Assembly (NCBI RefSeq): GCF_900403705.1
Contig: NZ_OUNR01000018.1
Coordinates: 124,001 to 188,000, forward strand
Length of the DNA: 64,000 bases
Direction of reading: 5' to 3'
Source: Nitrospira lenta
Lineage (GTDB): Bacteria; Nitrospirota; Nitrospiria; Nitrospirales; Nitrospiraceae
This document shows, in pieces, positions 28,601 through 38,749 of this stretch. Position 1 is the first letter of the stretch. Each line of letters starts with the position of its first letter. A program made the position numbers and the translations under genes. A model generated the notes under the pieces. It saw only the letters and a program-made list of their open reading frames with translations. It was not told where the DNA came from and ran no database searches.

Positions 28601-28970
28601 GAATAGCTTCCGCCGAAGCCCCGATCAGCTTGACGCCGTACTTCTCCAACACGCCGCGCTTCACCAACCCCATCGTCGCATTCAACGCCGTTTGCCCACC
28701 CATCGTCGGCAGGAGTGCATCGGGGCGCTCACGTTCAATCACTTTCTCGACAACCTCTAGCGTAATCGGCTCGATATACGTGCGGTCGGCCAGCTCGGGA
28801 TCGGTCATAATCGTCGCCGGGTTGCTGTTGATGAGGATGACCTTGAACCCCTCTTCCCGCAACGCTTTGCAGGCTTGCGTGCCGGAATAGTCAAACTCAC
28901 AAGCCTGGCCGATCACAATCGGCCCGGACCCAATTAACAGAATGGACTTAATATCAGTGCGTTTCGGCAT
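25689..28970 (-). CDS. carB: carbamoyl-phosphate synthase large subunit
   Basis: 1093 aa. Makes carbamoyl phosphate from bicarbonate, ATP and ammonia delivered by CarA. Two homologous ATP-grasp halves: the first begins [20 protein letters not shown], the second [20 protein letters not shown]. Both carry the expected glycine loops ([28 protein letters not shown]). The C-terminal MGS-like allosteric domain runs from about residue 950 ([10 protein letters not shown]), where UMP/ornithine regulation occurs in known homologues. It is separated from carA by sppA and an M48 peptidase gene. Confidence 0.97.
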   Translation of the reverse strand: MPKRTDIKSILLIGSGPIVIGQACEFDYSGTQACKALREEGFKVILINSNPATIMTDPELADRTYIEPITLEVVEKVIERERPDALLPTMGGQTALNATMGLVKRGVLEKYGVKLIGASAEAIHKAEDREAFKQAMERIGLKVPESGTAHTREEATKILEKVGFPAIIRPSFTMGGTGGNIAYNREEFEKLIDWALAMSPTSQVLIERSLIGWKEYELEVMRDLKDNVVIVCPIENLDPMGVHTGDSITVAPAMTLTDKEYQRMRNAALRIIREIGVDTGGSNIQFGLNPDNGEMIIIEMNPRVSRSSALASKATGFPIAKIAAKLAIGYTLDEISNDITGVTKASFEPTIDYVVVKIPRFAFQKFKGADPTLTTQMKSVGEVMSIGRTFKESLQKAIRSLELDLNGLASRVGIDRGIPAEFNRAEAVEKIRRTLKTPLPERLWYLADGIRLGLTNDELFAITKIDPWFLEQIRELIQFEQVLIGQVDSAAKVLSGDLLWEAKELGFSDDRIGQLLGVEGAVVRKARMGSGKSGKSAKPARAVTYKRVDTCAAEFEANTPYLYSTYGSECESRPSDRTKVVILGGGPNRIGQGIEFDYCCVHAAMALREEGVETIMVNCNPETVSTDYDTSDRLYFEPLTEEDVLNIIHREQPLGVVLQFGGQTPLKLALPLSRAGVKILGTSPEAIDRAEDRERFRDLLDKLGLRQAESGMARSVDEAVRIAGKITYPVMVRPSYVLGGRSMQIVYDETALLEYMRSAVKASPKHPVLIDKYLSDAIEIDADAISDGKTVVVAGIMEHIEEAGVHSGDSACSLPPYTLDKALVREIERQMTALALELGVVGLMNAQFAVKDQTVYVLEVNPRGSRTVPFVSKAIGVPLAKLAMKVMLGKSLQDLGFITAPQPTHLSVKEAVFPFNKFPGVDVLLGPEMKSTGEVMGIDGDFGWAFAKSQAGAGASLPQSGTAFISVKESDQLAAWDVAKRLRTLGFTLQATSGTASFLRDKGVEVETVNKVKEGRPHIVDHIKNGAVAVVVNTVRTASAHTDSLSIRREALQRGVPYYTTMRGALAAVMGIEALAKKELSIRSLQEYHRPQA

Positions 28971-28997
28971 GGATCCTCAATACTCGATAGTTGAAAA

Positions 28998-29972
28998 CTA
29001 GCTCAGTTGCGGCATAGGACCGATCAGCGGCCGATAGGGTGCCGCCGGTGGGGCCGTCGGGGCATTGTGCCCATGGTAATATCGCATCGCATCCGGCAAC
29101 CAGGCCTCGATCTGATTGATACGCGTAAGATCCGACGGATGCGTCGAGAGAAATTCCGGAACCGCCTGCTGTGACCGAAAGCACACCTTCCCAATCATCT
29201 GCCGGGGACAACCGCTCATACGCTCCCAAAACGGCACGGCTTCACGGGGATCGAACCCCGCCTCCGCCATCAAACGCAGTCCGATATAGTCCGCTTCAGA
29301 CTCCTGCTTGCGGTTGAACGGCAGCGAGACATTTACGCCATAGGCGCCGAGCAACCCCTGCATGGCGCCGCCGCCGGCATGCCCGGCCGCTGCGGCCCCG
29401 ATCGCACCCAGCTGAGCGATCTGATCGATGATGCTGCGGCTCATCCGCTCGACTCCGTGGCGCTGCAGCGCATGGGCGACCTCATGCCCCATGACCGTCG
29501 CCAATCCTTCTTCGCTTTTCGTCACCTTGAGAATGCCCGTAAAGACCGCCACCTTGCCACCAGGCAGGCAAAAAGCGTTCACCATCTTGTCTTCCTGAAT
29601 GACCGCAAACTCCCACTGATACTCCGGCTTGTTGGCGGCCTTGGCGATCCGCTGCCCGACCTTCTGGACCAGCTCATTGATTTCGACATTGTCGCTCAAC
29701 GTCGCCTGCCGCAAGACCTCCCGGTACGCGCCGAGCCCAAACTCCATTTCCTTTTCTTCCGAAAAGAAAATGAGCTGATCGCGGGCCGTTCCCGGCGCGC
29801 GATAACAGCCGGTCAACGACGACAATAGCCCCAGGGCCGTGCAGGCCCCAAGGGCCGCATAGATTCCGGTCACGCCCCGCACCCCGAGCGCCAGTACGGC
29901 GCGCCGCCCGACCGGCGTGGCGAGAAACTGGTCTACGCTATGATCGCCCGTCTGCGCCATCACATCACTCAC
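28998..29972 (-). CDS. M48-family periplasmic metalloprotease lipoprotein
   Basis: 324 aa. The zinc motif is HEVAHALQRHG (HExxH) and the third-ligand region is ESEADYIGLRLMAEAGFDP. The N-terminus has a GRRAVLALG segment, a long hydrophobic stretch and a lipobox-like SLTGC, so export as a lipoprotein is likely, possibly by Tat given the paired arginines. It resembles the Loi/BepA-type outer-membrane quality-control proteases but lacks an obvious TPR tail. The start is ambiguous: GTG at 29972, or ATG four codons later. It lies between sppA and carB, co-oriented within the pyr operon. Confidence 0.9.
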   Translation of the reverse strand: MSDVMAQTGDHSVDQFLATPVGRRAVLALGVRGVTGIYAALGACTALGLLSSLTGCYRAPGTARDQLIFFSEEKEMEFGLGAYREVLRQATLSDNVEINELVQKVGQRIAKAANKPEYQWEFAVIQEDKMVNAFCLPGGKVAVFTGILKVTKSEEGLATVMGHEVAHALQRHGVERMSRSIIDQIAQLGAIGAAAAGHAGGGAMQGLLGAYGVNVSLPFNRKQESEADYIGLRLMAEAGFDPREAVPFWERMSGCPRQMIGKVCFRSQQAVPEFLSTHPSDLTRINQIEAWLPDAMRYYHGHNAPTAPPAAPYRPLIGPMPQLS

Positions 29973-30003
29973 TCACGCCGGCCTGAAAGGATTTCAGCCA
30001 GGC

Positions 30004-30969
30004 CTACGGCATCCACAAATACATGAATTGCGGCGTGCCGCCCCTGACAAACGACATCACGTCGAGATTGCCCAGCGCCGACAGCGGACCGGGCGCCATG
30101 AGCTTGGTGTACACATTGTTCGAATAATCGCCCGGGCGGTGATAGGTCACCACCCTCGCCTCCGTCAATCCGGCTTTTTTCTTGGCCGCTTCAATAGCAT
30201 CTTCCAGATAGCCGATCTCATCAACCAGTCCCGCCGCTTTCGCTTGATCGCCGGTATAGATCCGGCCGTCGGCCAGCTTCTTGATCTGCTCCATCTGGAG
30301 ATTCGGCCTGCCCTCTTGTACAACCGTCAGGAACCGCTGATAGAACGAATCGATCAACCCTTGAAAAATGCCCCGTTCTTCCGGAGTCATAGCGCGAAAC
30401 GGCGACCCCATATCCTTCCGAGGACCGGATGTGATCGCGGTGGCTTCAACCCCCACTTTCTCCAACAGTCCGTGCGTATTCACCGTGAGCATGATGACGC
30501 CGATACTCCCCGTCACCGTCGAGGGATGGGCCATGATCCGGTCCGCGGATGAAGCGATGTAGTACCCGCCCGAGGCCCCCACATCCATGATCGAGGCGAT
30601 GACCGGAATCTTGCGGGATGCTTTGAACAGCTTCAGCTCATGATGAATGATATCCGACGCCGTCACTGTGCCGCCAGGCGTATTGATCCGCAACACCAGC
30701 GCCTTGACCGACTCATCGCGTGAGGCCCGCGTCAGTTCTTCCTTGATCGTCGCGATCATGCTGGGAAGCGTATAGAAACTCGCCTTGTCTTCCGAACTGA
30801 TCATCCCGGATACATCCACGAGCAAGATCTTATCCTTGCCGGTTCCACTCACCTGCCGCTCCTCCAACTGAGTGGGCGGCGGCGGAATCTGAATATTGAC
30901 GCAGCCCGAGTGCAACACACTCAAGCCCACGATGCACACACCGGCGACGAATGACCTGACTCTATCCAT
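30004..30969 (-). CDS. sppA: signal peptide peptidase SppA
   Basis: 321 aa from the ATG at 30969; the frame remains open to 31092 but that part overlaps carA. The N-terminus [19 protein letters not shown] then HSGC is a lipoprotein signal. The SppA serine-protease core is clear: [28 protein letters not shown], the serine motif [17 protein letters not shown], and VTGSIGVIM. This is the short, single-domain form. It degrades leftover signal peptides in the membrane. Its start overlaps the carA stop by 8 nt. Confidence 0.93.
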   Translation of the reverse strand: MDRVRSFVAGVCIVGLSVLHSGCVNIQIPPPPTQLEERQVSGTGKDKILLVDVSGMISSEDKASFYTLPSMIATIKEELTRASRDESVKALVLRINTPGGTVTASDIIHHELKLFKASRKIPVIASIMDVGASGGYYIASSADRIMAHPSTVTGSIGVIMLTVNTHGLLEKVGVEATAITSGPRKDMGSPFRAMTPEERGIFQGLIDSFYQRFLTVVQEGRPNLQMEQIKKLADGRIYTGDQAKAAGLVDEIGYLEDAIEAAKKKAGLTEARVVTYHRPGDYSNNVYTKLMAPGPLSALGNLDVMSFVRGGTPQFMYLWMP

Positions 30970-32140
30970 GATGTTTCTCCATGAGCTGCACAAACTCCTC
31001 AAACAGATACGCCGAATCATGCGGACCGGGTGAGGCCTCCGGATGATATTGTACGGAAAAGACGGGCTGGTCCAGGCACACCAGGCCTTCAATCGATTGA
31101 TCGTTCAGACTCAGATGGGTAATCGACACCTTGCCGAGCGCGGTCTCGATCGTCACCGGCCGCTCCGGCACGTCACCGATCAGAGTCGGACCCTGCACGG
31201 CGAAATTGTGATTTTGCGAAGTGATCTCGACCTTGCGTGTCCGGATATCGAGGACCGGATGGTTCGACCCATGGTGCCCGAATTTCAGTTTGTAGGTCTT
31301 GAGGCCCAAGGCTAATCCGATGATTTGATGACCGAGGCAAATGCCAAAGATCGGGTAACGACCGATCAAGGCTCGCACGGCTTCCATCGCATAGGGCACG
31401 CCCTCCGGATCGCCCGGGCCGTTCGAGAGAAACACTCCGTCTGGTTTCAACGCCTGCACCTCGGCAGCCGACGTCGACGCCGGCACCACCGTCACGTGGC
31501 ACCCCACATCGACCAGCCGCCGCAAAATATTTTCCTTCACACCAAAATCGTAGGCCACCACCCGCCAGGGCTTTCGTCGCTCGGATCGCGCCGGCCCTAG
31601 CACGACATCAGGCATCCATTCCCCCGACCCCTTGTCCCATTCATAGGAACGTTTCGACGTCACCTCAGCAACAAGATCGCGCCCGAGAATGCTCGGCGCC
31701 TGCTTGGCTTTCTTGACAGCAGACTCTCGATCGGCACTCAGATGCGTGATCACCGCCTGCTGTGAGCCCTTCTCCCGGAGATGCCGTGTCAGCGCGCGCG
31801 TATCCAGCCCTTCGATCGCGACAAGCTTAGCCTTGGTCAGATAATCCTGAATGCACTCCTTGCTTCGCCAGTTGCTCGCCAACCGGCTGGCCTCCATGAC
31901 CACGAATCCTTCGGCCCAGACTTTTTGCGACTCGATATCCTCCGGCGTCACTCCATAGTTTCCGATATGCGGACAGGTCATCGTGATGATCTGGCCTTTA
32001 TAGGAAGGATCCGTCAACACCTCTTGGTATCCGGTCATCGCCGTATTAAACACCACTTCACCAAGGGCTTCGCCTGTATAGCCAAGTGCGCGCCCCTCGA
32101 ATACCGTGCCGTCAGCCAGTGCTAATAACGCCTTCTTCAT
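30962..32140 (-). CDS. carA: carbamoyl-phosphate synthase small subunit
   Basis: 392 aa from the ATG at 32140, which overlaps the upstream stop in an ATGA; an upstream ATG at 32164 is less likely. It supplies ammonia from glutamine to CarB. N-terminal half: [38 protein letters not shown]-terminal class I amidotransferase half: [13 protein letters not shown], the nucleophile in [12 protein letters not shown], and [14 protein letters not shown]. Length normal. Confidence 0.96.
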   Translation of the reverse strand: MKKALLALADGTVFEGRALGYTGEALGEVVFNTAMTGYQEVLTDPSYKGQIITMTCPHIGNYGVTPEDIESQKVWAEGFVVMEASRLASNWRSKECIQDYLTKAKLVAIEGLDTRALTRHLREKGSQQAVITHLSADRESAVKKAKQAPSILGRDLVAEVTSKRSYEWDKGSGEWMPDVVLGPARSERRKPWRVVAYDFGVKENILRRLVDVGCHVTVVPASTSAAEVQALKPDGVFLSNGPGDPEGVPYAMEAVRALIGRYPIFGICLGHQIIGLALGLKTYKLKFGHHGSNHPVLDIRTRKVEITSQNHNFAVQGPTLIGDVPERPVTIETALGKVSITHLSLNDQSIEGLVCLDQPVFSVQYHPEASPGPHDSAYLFEEFVQLMEKHHG

Positions 32141-32673
32141 GCCTGCCCCTTGCTCACTCGCCATGTGTGCAACGTGTGATTGACTCGGACACCCATCAAG
32201 ACGATACCCAAACAGAGATTCACCATATAGAGCGCGCGCACGGGCATATGGAGCTTGAAGAAGGCTCCCAGCGCCGCCTTCCGTGCCGTGTCATCTTTGA
32301 TCGCAAACGCCTCAGCTTGCAGCCTGGCGGCTTGGGGATGCAAAACACCGATGATGATCCCGGCAACCAGCACCATCACACCGAGTAAAACCATTTCAAA
32401 CGTTGTGGGGGCCATCACCGGATGCTGAACCCACCGCCGCCACCCCATCCCGGCGACCATCACGACGATCGCCACCAGCACCGCTCGATTGAACCCTTCA
32501 AATGTTCTCGTCAAAAAAAATCCCCCGGAATCCTGCCCTCCGAACGTATTAAACACCGCCGGAATCACAGCAGTCACCAAAATCACTAACCCGCCGACCC
32601 AGACCCCCAACGCCACCCATTCGAGCGTCAGACCGATGCGCGAGATCCACAAGGACGCCCGGGACTCCATCAT
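32137..32673 (-). CDS. DUF4149-like four-helix membrane protein
   Basis: 178 aa with four hydrophobic helices at about 10-37, 63-80, 93-112 and 145-165. Features resemble DUF4149/TMEM205-like proteins ([49 protein letters not shown]). It lies between pyrC and carA, with an ATGA overlap onto carA, so it is firmly part of the operon. Function is unknown; the family name is from memory. Confidence 0.8.
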   Translation of the reverse strand: MMESRASLWISRIGLTLEWVALGVWVGGLVILVTAVIPAVFNTFGGQDSGGFFLTRTFEGFNRAVLVAIVVMVAGMGWRRWVQHPVMAPTTFEMVLLGVMVLVAGIIIGVLHPQAARLQAEAFAIKDDTARKAALGAFFKLHMPVRALYMVNLCLGIVLMGVRVNHTLHTWRVSKGQA

Positions 32674-32676
32674 AGA

Positions 32677-33963
32677 CTACTGCTCGGCCGGAGTCGCTTC
32701 AAACACCACCCGCCCTCCGACAATCGTCGTTCTGACCCGCCCCTTCACCTTCCATCCGGCGAACGGCGTGTTCCGGCTCTTCGACTTAAACTTGCTGGGA
32801 TCGACCTGCCATTGCTCCTGAGGATCGACGATCGCCACATCCGCATCGGCTCCGACAGCCAATGTGCCCTTCTTAAGTCCGAAGGCAATCGCCGGCGCAG
32901 TCGCCAGCTTATCGACCGCCTGCTCCAACGTCAGCACACCTTCCTCCACCAAAGCCAGCGTCAGCGAAAGCGCCGTCTCCAACCCGACAATGCCGAACGG
33001 CGCCTCGGTAAAGTCCTGCTGCTTTTCCTGCGTGGCATGCGGCGCATGGTCTGTGGCAATGACATCGATCGTCCCGTCGCGCAAGCCCTCTTTAATCGCC
33101 TGCACATCTTCCCCGGTCCGCAACGGCGGATTCATTTTCGCCAGTGTGTTGTACCCGCGCACGATATCCTCTGTGAGGGTAAAGTGGTGCGGGCAGGCCT
33201 CTGCTGTTACCTTGATCCCGCGAGCCTTCGCTTCGCGAACCATCCGCACCGACCCGGCAGTACTGATATGCGCCAGATGCAAGCGCGCGCCGGTGAGTTC
33301 TGACAGCGACAGATTGCGTGCGACCATCACATCTTCCGCCGCAGCTGGAATCCCAGGCAGCCCCAGCTCCGTAGAGATCAACCCTTCATTCATGCAACCG
33401 CCCTCGGCAAGATGCAGATCCTCGCAGTGATCCACCACCGGGATGTCAAAGGCCACCGCATATTCCATCGCCCGCCGCATCACCAGGCTGTTCATGACCG
33501 GCTTGCCGTCGTCGGAAATCGCGACACAACCGGATCGATGGAGATCGCCGATTTCCGCCAACTCCTTGCCTTCTGAACCTTTTGTGATGGCACCGATCGG
33601 CAAGACATTCGCCAACCCCGCCGTGCGCGCCCGATCCAGCATGAATTCCGTCACCGCTTGATTGTCGTTCACCGGCTTGGTATTCGGCATGGCACAGACC
33701 GTGGTAAATCCGCCGGCCACCGCCGCGGCGCTGCCGCTCTGAATCGTTTCCTTATACTCAAACCCCGGCTCGCGGAAATGCACATGCAAATCCACAAATC
33801 CAGGCAAGACCAGCAGCCCTTTCGCGTCGATGATCGTACAGCCGGCAGGAGCCTTCAGATTCGCCCCCACTGCCGCAATCTTTCCCTGATCGATCAACAC
33901 ATCCGCCGCACCGTTGACGCGTCCCGGATCAATGACCTGTCCGCCCTTAATCAATATCGCCAC
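32677..33963 (-). CDS. pyrC: dihydroorotase (type I)
   Basis: 428 aa amidohydrolase from a GTG at 33963, 3 nt after pyrB. Cyclises carbamoyl-aspartate to dihydroorotate. Zinc ligands in DLHVHFREPGFEYKE (HxH), further His in VVDHCEDLHLAEGG and LHLAHISTAGSV, and the catalytic Asp in DVIATDHAPHATQEK. The layout is that of the bacterial class I enzyme often encoded beside pyrB. Confidence 0.95.
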   Translation of the reverse strand: MAILIKGGQVIDPGRVNGAADVLIDQGKIAAVGANLKAPAGCTIIDAKGLLVLPGFVDLHVHFREPGFEYKETIQSGSAAAVAGGFTTVCAMPNTKPVNDNQAVTEFMLDRARTAGLANVLPIGAITKGSEGKELAEIGDLHRSGCVAISDDGKPVMNSLVMRRAMEYAVAFDIPVVDHCEDLHLAEGGCMNEGLISTELGLPGIPAAAEDVMVARNLSLSELTGARLHLAHISTAGSVRMVREAKARGIKVTAEACPHHFTLTEDIVRGYNTLAKMNPPLRTGEDVQAIKEGLRDGTIDVIATDHAPHATQEKQQDFTEAPFGIVGLETALSLTLALVEEGVLTLEQAVDKLATAPAIAFGLKKGTLAVGADADVAIVDPQEQWQVDPSKFKSKSRNTPFAGWKVKGRVRTTIVGGRVVFEATPAEQ

Positions 33964-33966
33964 GAT

Positions 33967-34887
33967 TTAGTTCGCTCCTGACATGAGATATAAAACACCC
34001 ATGCGAACGGCGACGCCGTTCGCGACTTGATCCAAAATGACCGACGACAGACTATCCGCCACTTCCGGCGCGATCTCGACTCCGCGATTGATCGGACCGG
34101 GATGCATGACAATCGCTTTCGGATCCGCCATCTTTACACGCTCCGACGTCAGACCGTACAAACGCGCATACTCGCGAATCGTCGGAAACAGCGCCCGCCC
34201 CTGCCGCTCAAGCTGAAGCCGCAACATCATGATGACCTGCACATCCCGCAGGCCGTCGTCGAGATGGTGAAAGACACGCACCCCCATCTTTTCAATGCCC
34301 AACGGAATCATCGTCGGCGGCCCCACCACACGGACTTCCGCGCCTAGCTTGGTCAAGGCCAATATATTGGACCGCGCCACCCGGCTATGCGCCACATCCC
34401 CGACAATCGCGACACGCAACCCCTTGAAGGCCATCCCCCGCTCTCGAATCGTATAGAGATCGAGCAGCGCCTGGGTTGGATGCTCATGCCAGCCGTCGCC
34501 GGCATTGATGACCGAGGACTTGACCCCGCGCGCCAAGGTCTCGGCCGCGCCCGCCGACGAATGGCGGAGCACGATAATATCTGCCTGCATGGCTTCAATG
34601 TTGCGCGCCGTATCCAGCAAGGTTTCGCCTTTGACGACGCTGCTCGACGAAGGAGAAAAGTTAATGACATCCGCGCTCAGTCGCTTGGCCGCCAATTCAA
34701 ATGACGTGCGCGTTCTCGTGCTCGGCTCGAAGAAGAGATTCACAACCGTCCGTCCGCGCAACGCCGGCACCTTCTTGATCTCGCGCCCGCTCACTTCCTT
34801 GAACGAATCGGCCGTCTCAAGAATGAGCTGAATATCTTCCACCGACAGCGGTGCCAAGCTGAGCAGATTTTTATGTTTGAGACTCAT
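33967..34887 (-). CDS. pyrB: aspartate carbamoyltransferase catalytic subunit
   Basis: 306 aa. Transfers carbamoyl from carbamoyl phosphate to aspartate. The carbamoyl-phosphate loop is FFEPSTRTRTSFELAAKRL; other motifs are GDGWHEHPTQALLDLYTIRE and VMHPGPINRGVEIAPEV. No pyrI regulatory subunit is adjacent, as in the PyrR-regulated type. It follows pyrR by 13 nt. Confidence 0.96.
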   Translation of the reverse strand: MSLKHKNLLSLAPLSVEDIQLILETADSFKEVSGREIKKVPALRGRTVVNLFFEPSTRTRTSFELAAKRLSADVINFSPSSSSVVKGETLLDTARNIEAMQADIIVLRHSSAGAAETLARGVKSSVINAGDGWHEHPTQALLDLYTIRERGMAFKGLRVAIVGDVAHSRVARSNILALTKLGAEVRVVGPPTMIPLGIEKMGVRVFHHLDDGLRDVQVIMMLRLQLERQGRALFPTIREYARLYGLTSERVKMADPKAIVMHPGPINRGVEIAPEVADSLSSVILDQVANGVAVRMGVLYLMSGAN

Positions 34888-34900
34888 GGCATCCTCCGCA

Positions 34901-35579
<679 letters not shown>

Positions 35580-35595
35580 CATTAAAGGCAACTGG

Positions 35596-35624
35596 ATCTT
35601 ACTGGGGCGCGCCCCGACTGTCAA
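35596..35624 (-). promoter_or_regulatory. sigma70 promoter of the pyr/car operon
   Basis: TTGACA (35619-35624), 17-nt spacer, TAAGAT (35596-35601) on the minus strand. The spacer contains a perfect 12-bp palindrome, GGGGCGCGCCCC (35604-35615). Transcription would start near 35590, just before the PyrR loop. Confidence 0.85.
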
Positions 35625-35849
35625 GCTCGGCACGTCCAATCCGAGCGTCGAAGGCATGTCGAGTGTATGCGTAACCAAGCAACGAAACTCATTCGCCTGA
35701 AACCTGCCGCATCTCCGACACTAAAGCCGGCGCAAATGACAAGACCTTGACGCTCTTCAACTAAACCTGAGTCGGTTTCGTCAAAACAAAGAGTCCCGAT
35801 GTCGCTTCTTATCCCCTAACCACTGTTAGAGACTCTTACCGTTGGCATC
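35625..35849. other. intergenic gap upstream of the pyr promoter
   Basis: Between the pyr promoter and the 3' end of the small lipoprotein gene at 35850. No ORF, repeat or hairpin terminator is evident. Confidence 0.5.
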
Positions 35850-36296
35850 TCACGAGAGAGTATAGCCGCGCGCAGATAAGCAAGATCGCATTGCAGCATC
35901 CGCATCATGCTGGCGAGAGATCATTCCTGCCACTATGAGTCCTGATGCTGCCGCAACGCCCGCAATTGAAAATCCCATGAGAGCCTTCCCGCCATGTTGA
36001 GGGCTAGCATCAGGAAGTGGCTGGCCAGGTAATCGCTGCTTATACTCAACGATGGCTCCTACTACTACGAGGAGAAATGCAGCACTCAATGGACCATATA
36101 AATCGCTAAAGGAAAACTTGGGCCGTTTAGATTCAGCCCACTCATAACATTCGGCAAAGTCTTGTTGAAATTTCTCTTGCTCTGCTGGGCCAAGGAACTG
36201 AGAGATTGTCTCAGGGTGAATCGTAGTACAAGCACTTAATACGGCAATTACGACTATGCGAAACCCTCCAGTCTTCAATGGAGTTAATGATTTCAT
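35850..36296 (-). CDS. small lipoprotein with two membrane/hydrophobic segments
   Basis: 148 aa. N-terminus FRIVVIAVLSAC gives a lipobox at about residue 23. A short charged stretch (FLGPAEQEKFQQDFAECYEWAESKR split over about 20-60) follows, then two hydrophobic helices (GPLSAAFLLVVVGAIVEY, Gly/Ala-rich MGFSIAGVAAASGLIVAGMI). Four cysteines including the lipobox. I do not recognise the family. GC is lower than the neighbours, and it is isolated from the operons on either side. Confidence 0.65.
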   Translation of the reverse strand: MKSLTPLKTGGFRIVVIAVLSACTTIHPETISQFLGPAEQEKFQQDFAECYEWAESKRPKFSFSDLYGPLSAAFLLVVVGAIVEYKQRLPGQPLPDASPQHGGKALMGFSIAGVAAASGLIVAGMISRQHDADAAMRSCLSARGYTLS

Positions 36297-36352
36297 CTGC
36301 TACGCTGGCATCTTACCTATTCGAGAGGTCTACATCCAGCACGCCATCCGGC

Positions 36353-36410
36353 TTCAACAATGCCAACATGCAGATGACTTGATCGATATTGATTTGGGTT
36401 CATCGATGGG
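36353..36410 (+). repeat. direct repeat flanking the 255-aa lipoprotein gene, left copy
   Basis: TTCAACAATGCCAACATGCA followed by GATGACTTGATCGA and a T/G-rich tail. It matches the copy at 37395-37449 at roughly 70% of positions over about 55 bp, in the same orientation. Confidence 0.6.
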
Positions 36411-36582
36411 AAGAATGCCGCGCGCAACACCAGCATCCGTTGCACGGGAGCACCAACCCACACTCGAACCATTTTCTCATCCCCCTCTGCGGCACTCGCA
36501 ATACATTTCCCCTACTAAATGACTATAGATGACATTAGGCTGCCTAGCTTAGTGTGCCCACATCTATCCATGGGGAAACAAT

Positions 36583-37350
36583 ATGCATAAGAAAACCGTC
36601 AGCCTGTGTAGCATCCTCTTCTTGACTCTTTCCCTTTCGGCCTGCAGCGGCGGTGGGAGTGATAGTCCAACGCCGCCCGCATCGGCATCAGCCACATCAG
36701 CGGAGGGCTTATGGAATGGCACAACTAACAGTGGCCGCTCAGTAGCCGGACTTGTTTTACACGATGGAACCTATTGGTTCCTGTATACCCTGATGGGCTA
36801 TCCCTCGGTCGTTGCTGGAGTCGTTCAAGGAAACGGCAGCTCGCAAAATGGCTCACTCACATCGTCAAACACCAAGGATTTCAATTTGGAGGGGCTGGGA
36901 ATACTTGATGCCTCCATCAATGGCAGCTACGTCATGAAGCAATCGCTGAACGGCACCATTGTCATTGCGAATAACGGTGGGCAAAGCACCTTTACCACTA
37001 CTTACAATACCGACTATGACATTCCCCCAAACCCTGCCCTTCTCACAGGAACCTATACAGGCTCAACGGCGACCACCGGCGGAGTTGAGGCTGTGACCCT
37101 GACGGTATCTGCGCCAGGAACAATTACGGGAAGCAGCGCGAGCCTGTGCAGCTTTACAGGCTCATTCGCCCCACGGAGCAGTGGAAATGCGTATGACGTA
37201 TCAATCACCTTCGCAGGCGGCGTGTGCTCGAATGGAACAAGTACTGTAACTGGAGTAGCGTTTTTCGATGCCGGAACAAAGAAGCTGTACAGTGCGGGGC
37301 TCAATAGTGGCAGGACGAACGGATTCGTATTTATTGGCACCAAGCCTTGA
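36583..37350 (+). CDS. predicted secreted lipoprotein, Ser/Thr/Gly-rich
   Basis: 255 aa. Signal peptide MHKKTVSLCSILFLTLSLSA then the lipobox cysteine CSGGG and a short Pro/Ser linker. The body is all-beta by inspection, with repeated motifs of the type GLWNGTTNSGRSVAGLVLHD and LTGTYTGSTATTGG, including two cysteines (SLCSFTGSF, GGVCSNGTS). It looks like a beta-sandwich or barrel; no enzyme motif. It is alone on the plus strand between minus-strand genes and flanked by direct repeats, which may indicate insertion as a unit. Function unknown. Confidence 0.75.
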   Translation: MHKKTVSLCSILFLTLSLSACSGGGSDSPTPPASASATSAEGLWNGTTNSGRSVAGLVLHDGTYWFLYTLMGYPSVVAGVVQGNGSSQNGSLTSSNTKDFNLEGLGILDASINGSYVMKQSLNGTIVIANNGGQSTFTTTYNTDYDIPPNPALLTGTYTGSTATTGGVEAVTLTVSAPGTITGSSASLCSFTGSFAPRSSGNAYDVSITFAGGVCSNGTSTVTGVAFFDAGTKKLYSAGLNSGRTNGFVFIGTKP

Positions 37351-37394
37351 CCAGCTCTGCTAAAGGCATAGGGGCCCAAGAAATCATTTCAGGG

Positions 37395-37449
37395 TTCAAT
37401 AGAGCCGACATGCAGCTAACTTGATCGACCTAGGTTTGGTTTCGACGGG
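37395..37449 (+). repeat. direct repeat flanking the 255-aa lipoprotein gene, right copy
   Basis: TTCAATAGAGCCGACATGCA then GCTAACTTGATCGA, parallel to 36353-36410. It lies between the lipoprotein stop and the 3' end of the HDOD gene. Confidence 0.6.
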
Positions 37450-37470
37450 TTCACTGAATGAGGGACGGCC

Positions 37471-38667
37471 TTACTGCTCCTCCTGCGCACACATTTCTTT
37501 CCACGCTGCAAGCTGATCCAATTTACCTAGTTTGGTCAGATAGGCTTCATCGATTGGAAGAGATGTGGCCCCCTCTCCGGCAGGCTGCTCACTCTCAACC
37601 AGCACATTGGCCACATGCACCGCGGTGAGCGGACTGAAGGCCAGTTCGTCGCAGGCAGATGGCCGGTGGTGATAGGCAACGGCTTCGACGATAGCTTCGC
37701 CGACTCCCCACAGTCCCAACAGATAGGCCCCGACTTCGGCATGGGTGACGCCGAAGACCTCCTGCTCCGCCTGCCAGTCGAGCAGGCCCCTATCTTTCTG
37801 AAGCCCCAATACCTGTTGGTACCCGTCAGGCAGGTTGCTTGCCAGCACCAGCATGCCGATATCGTGCAACAGTCCCGCCGTGAACGCATCATCGATCATG
37901 GTCTGCGGAGCGCGCTCTTCCTTTGCGATCGCCTTGGCGTAGCCGCTGGTTTTCAAGCCGTGTTGCCACAAGGCCTCGAGTGAAAAACTCGGCAACGCCT
38001 TGGCATCGAACTGGGAGAACGCCTGCATGGACAGCACGAGAGACCGGATCGTGTCGCTGCCGAGTAAGGCCACCGCCTGCTCGGAATTCGACACCGTGGT
38101 GCGCAATCCGAAAAAGGCGGAGTTCACCAGTTGAAGAATCTTGGTCACCATCGCCATGTCTTTGGAGATGATCTTGGCGATCTTCTTGAGGGAGGCGTCG
38201 CCGGAATGGATTTCATCCATCAATTCTTTGTAGAGGGCCGGAAGACTAGGCAGATTTTTGAGATTCGTGACAATCTTGCGCACGTTGTCGTCTGACAGTA
38301 ACACCCGCAGCCCGCAGGCGCGAGTCATGATCGACCGCAAGAGTTGTGCGTCAATGGGCTTTTCAAGAAACTGATGCGCCAGATCGGTCGAACGCAGGCC
38401 CAGGTTCTGCCCCTGCTGCCCGGAGAAGGCGATCCGTACCATCTGCGGATACCGCGTCTTGGCTTCCTTCAACAGTTGGAACCCGTCCATCCCCGGCATG
38501 ATCATGTCGGTCGCCAGCACATCGAAGGCATCCTGCTCCAGTACGGCCAACGCATCCGGCGCGCTTTCCACAAAGCGCATGTCCCACTCACCCTTGATCG
38601 GGTCGAGCGTACGTTGCAGCATGCGCAACACTTCCGGCATGTCATCGACGAATAAGACTCTCCGCAT
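37471..38667 (-). CDS. response regulator with HDOD output domain
   Basis: 398 aa from the ATG at 38667 (GGGAGAGGG upstream); an extension to 38778 is spurious. The receiver domain (1-120) has the acidic pair VLFVDDMPE, the phospho-Asp in DVLATDMIMPGMDG and the lysine in LEKPIDAQ. The HDOD domain (about 135-330) has LPSLPALYKELM, DMAMVTKILQLVNSAFFG and LLHDIGMLVLASNLP. HDOD proteins relate to HD-GYP proteins but lack the phosphodiesterase signature and usually act by binding. It is monocistronic, and the cognate kinase is not adjacent. Confidence 0.92.
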   Translation of the reverse strand: MRRVLFVDDMPEVLRMLQRTLDPIKGEWDMRFVESAPDALAVLEQDAFDVLATDMIMPGMDGFQLLKEAKTRYPQMVRIAFSGQQGQNLGLRSTDLAHQFLEKPIDAQLLRSIMTRACGLRVLLSDDNVRKIVTNLKNLPSLPALYKELMDEIHSGDASLKKIAKIISKDMAMVTKILQLVNSAFFGLRTTVSNSEQAVALLGSDTIRSLVLSMQAFSQFDAKALPSFSLEALWQHGLKTSGYAKAIAKEERAPQTMIDDAFTAGLLHDIGMLVLASNLPDGYQQVLGLQKDRGLLDWQAEQEVFGVTHAEVGAYLLGLWGVGEAIVEAVAYHHRPSACDELAFSPLTAVHVANVLVESEQPAGEGATSLPIDEAYLTKLGKLDQLAAWKEMCAQEEQ

Positions 38668-38749
38668 AGCCCTCTCCCTCTTGGCGTACGAAACCATTAC
38701 CAGTATCGGTTTGGGAGAGAAACACTTGAGTGGAACAGGGAATGAAAAC

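Noticed and set aside
30970-31092. N-terminal extension of SppA
   Set aside because: Encoded within carA in another frame; the lipoprotein signal begins at 30969.
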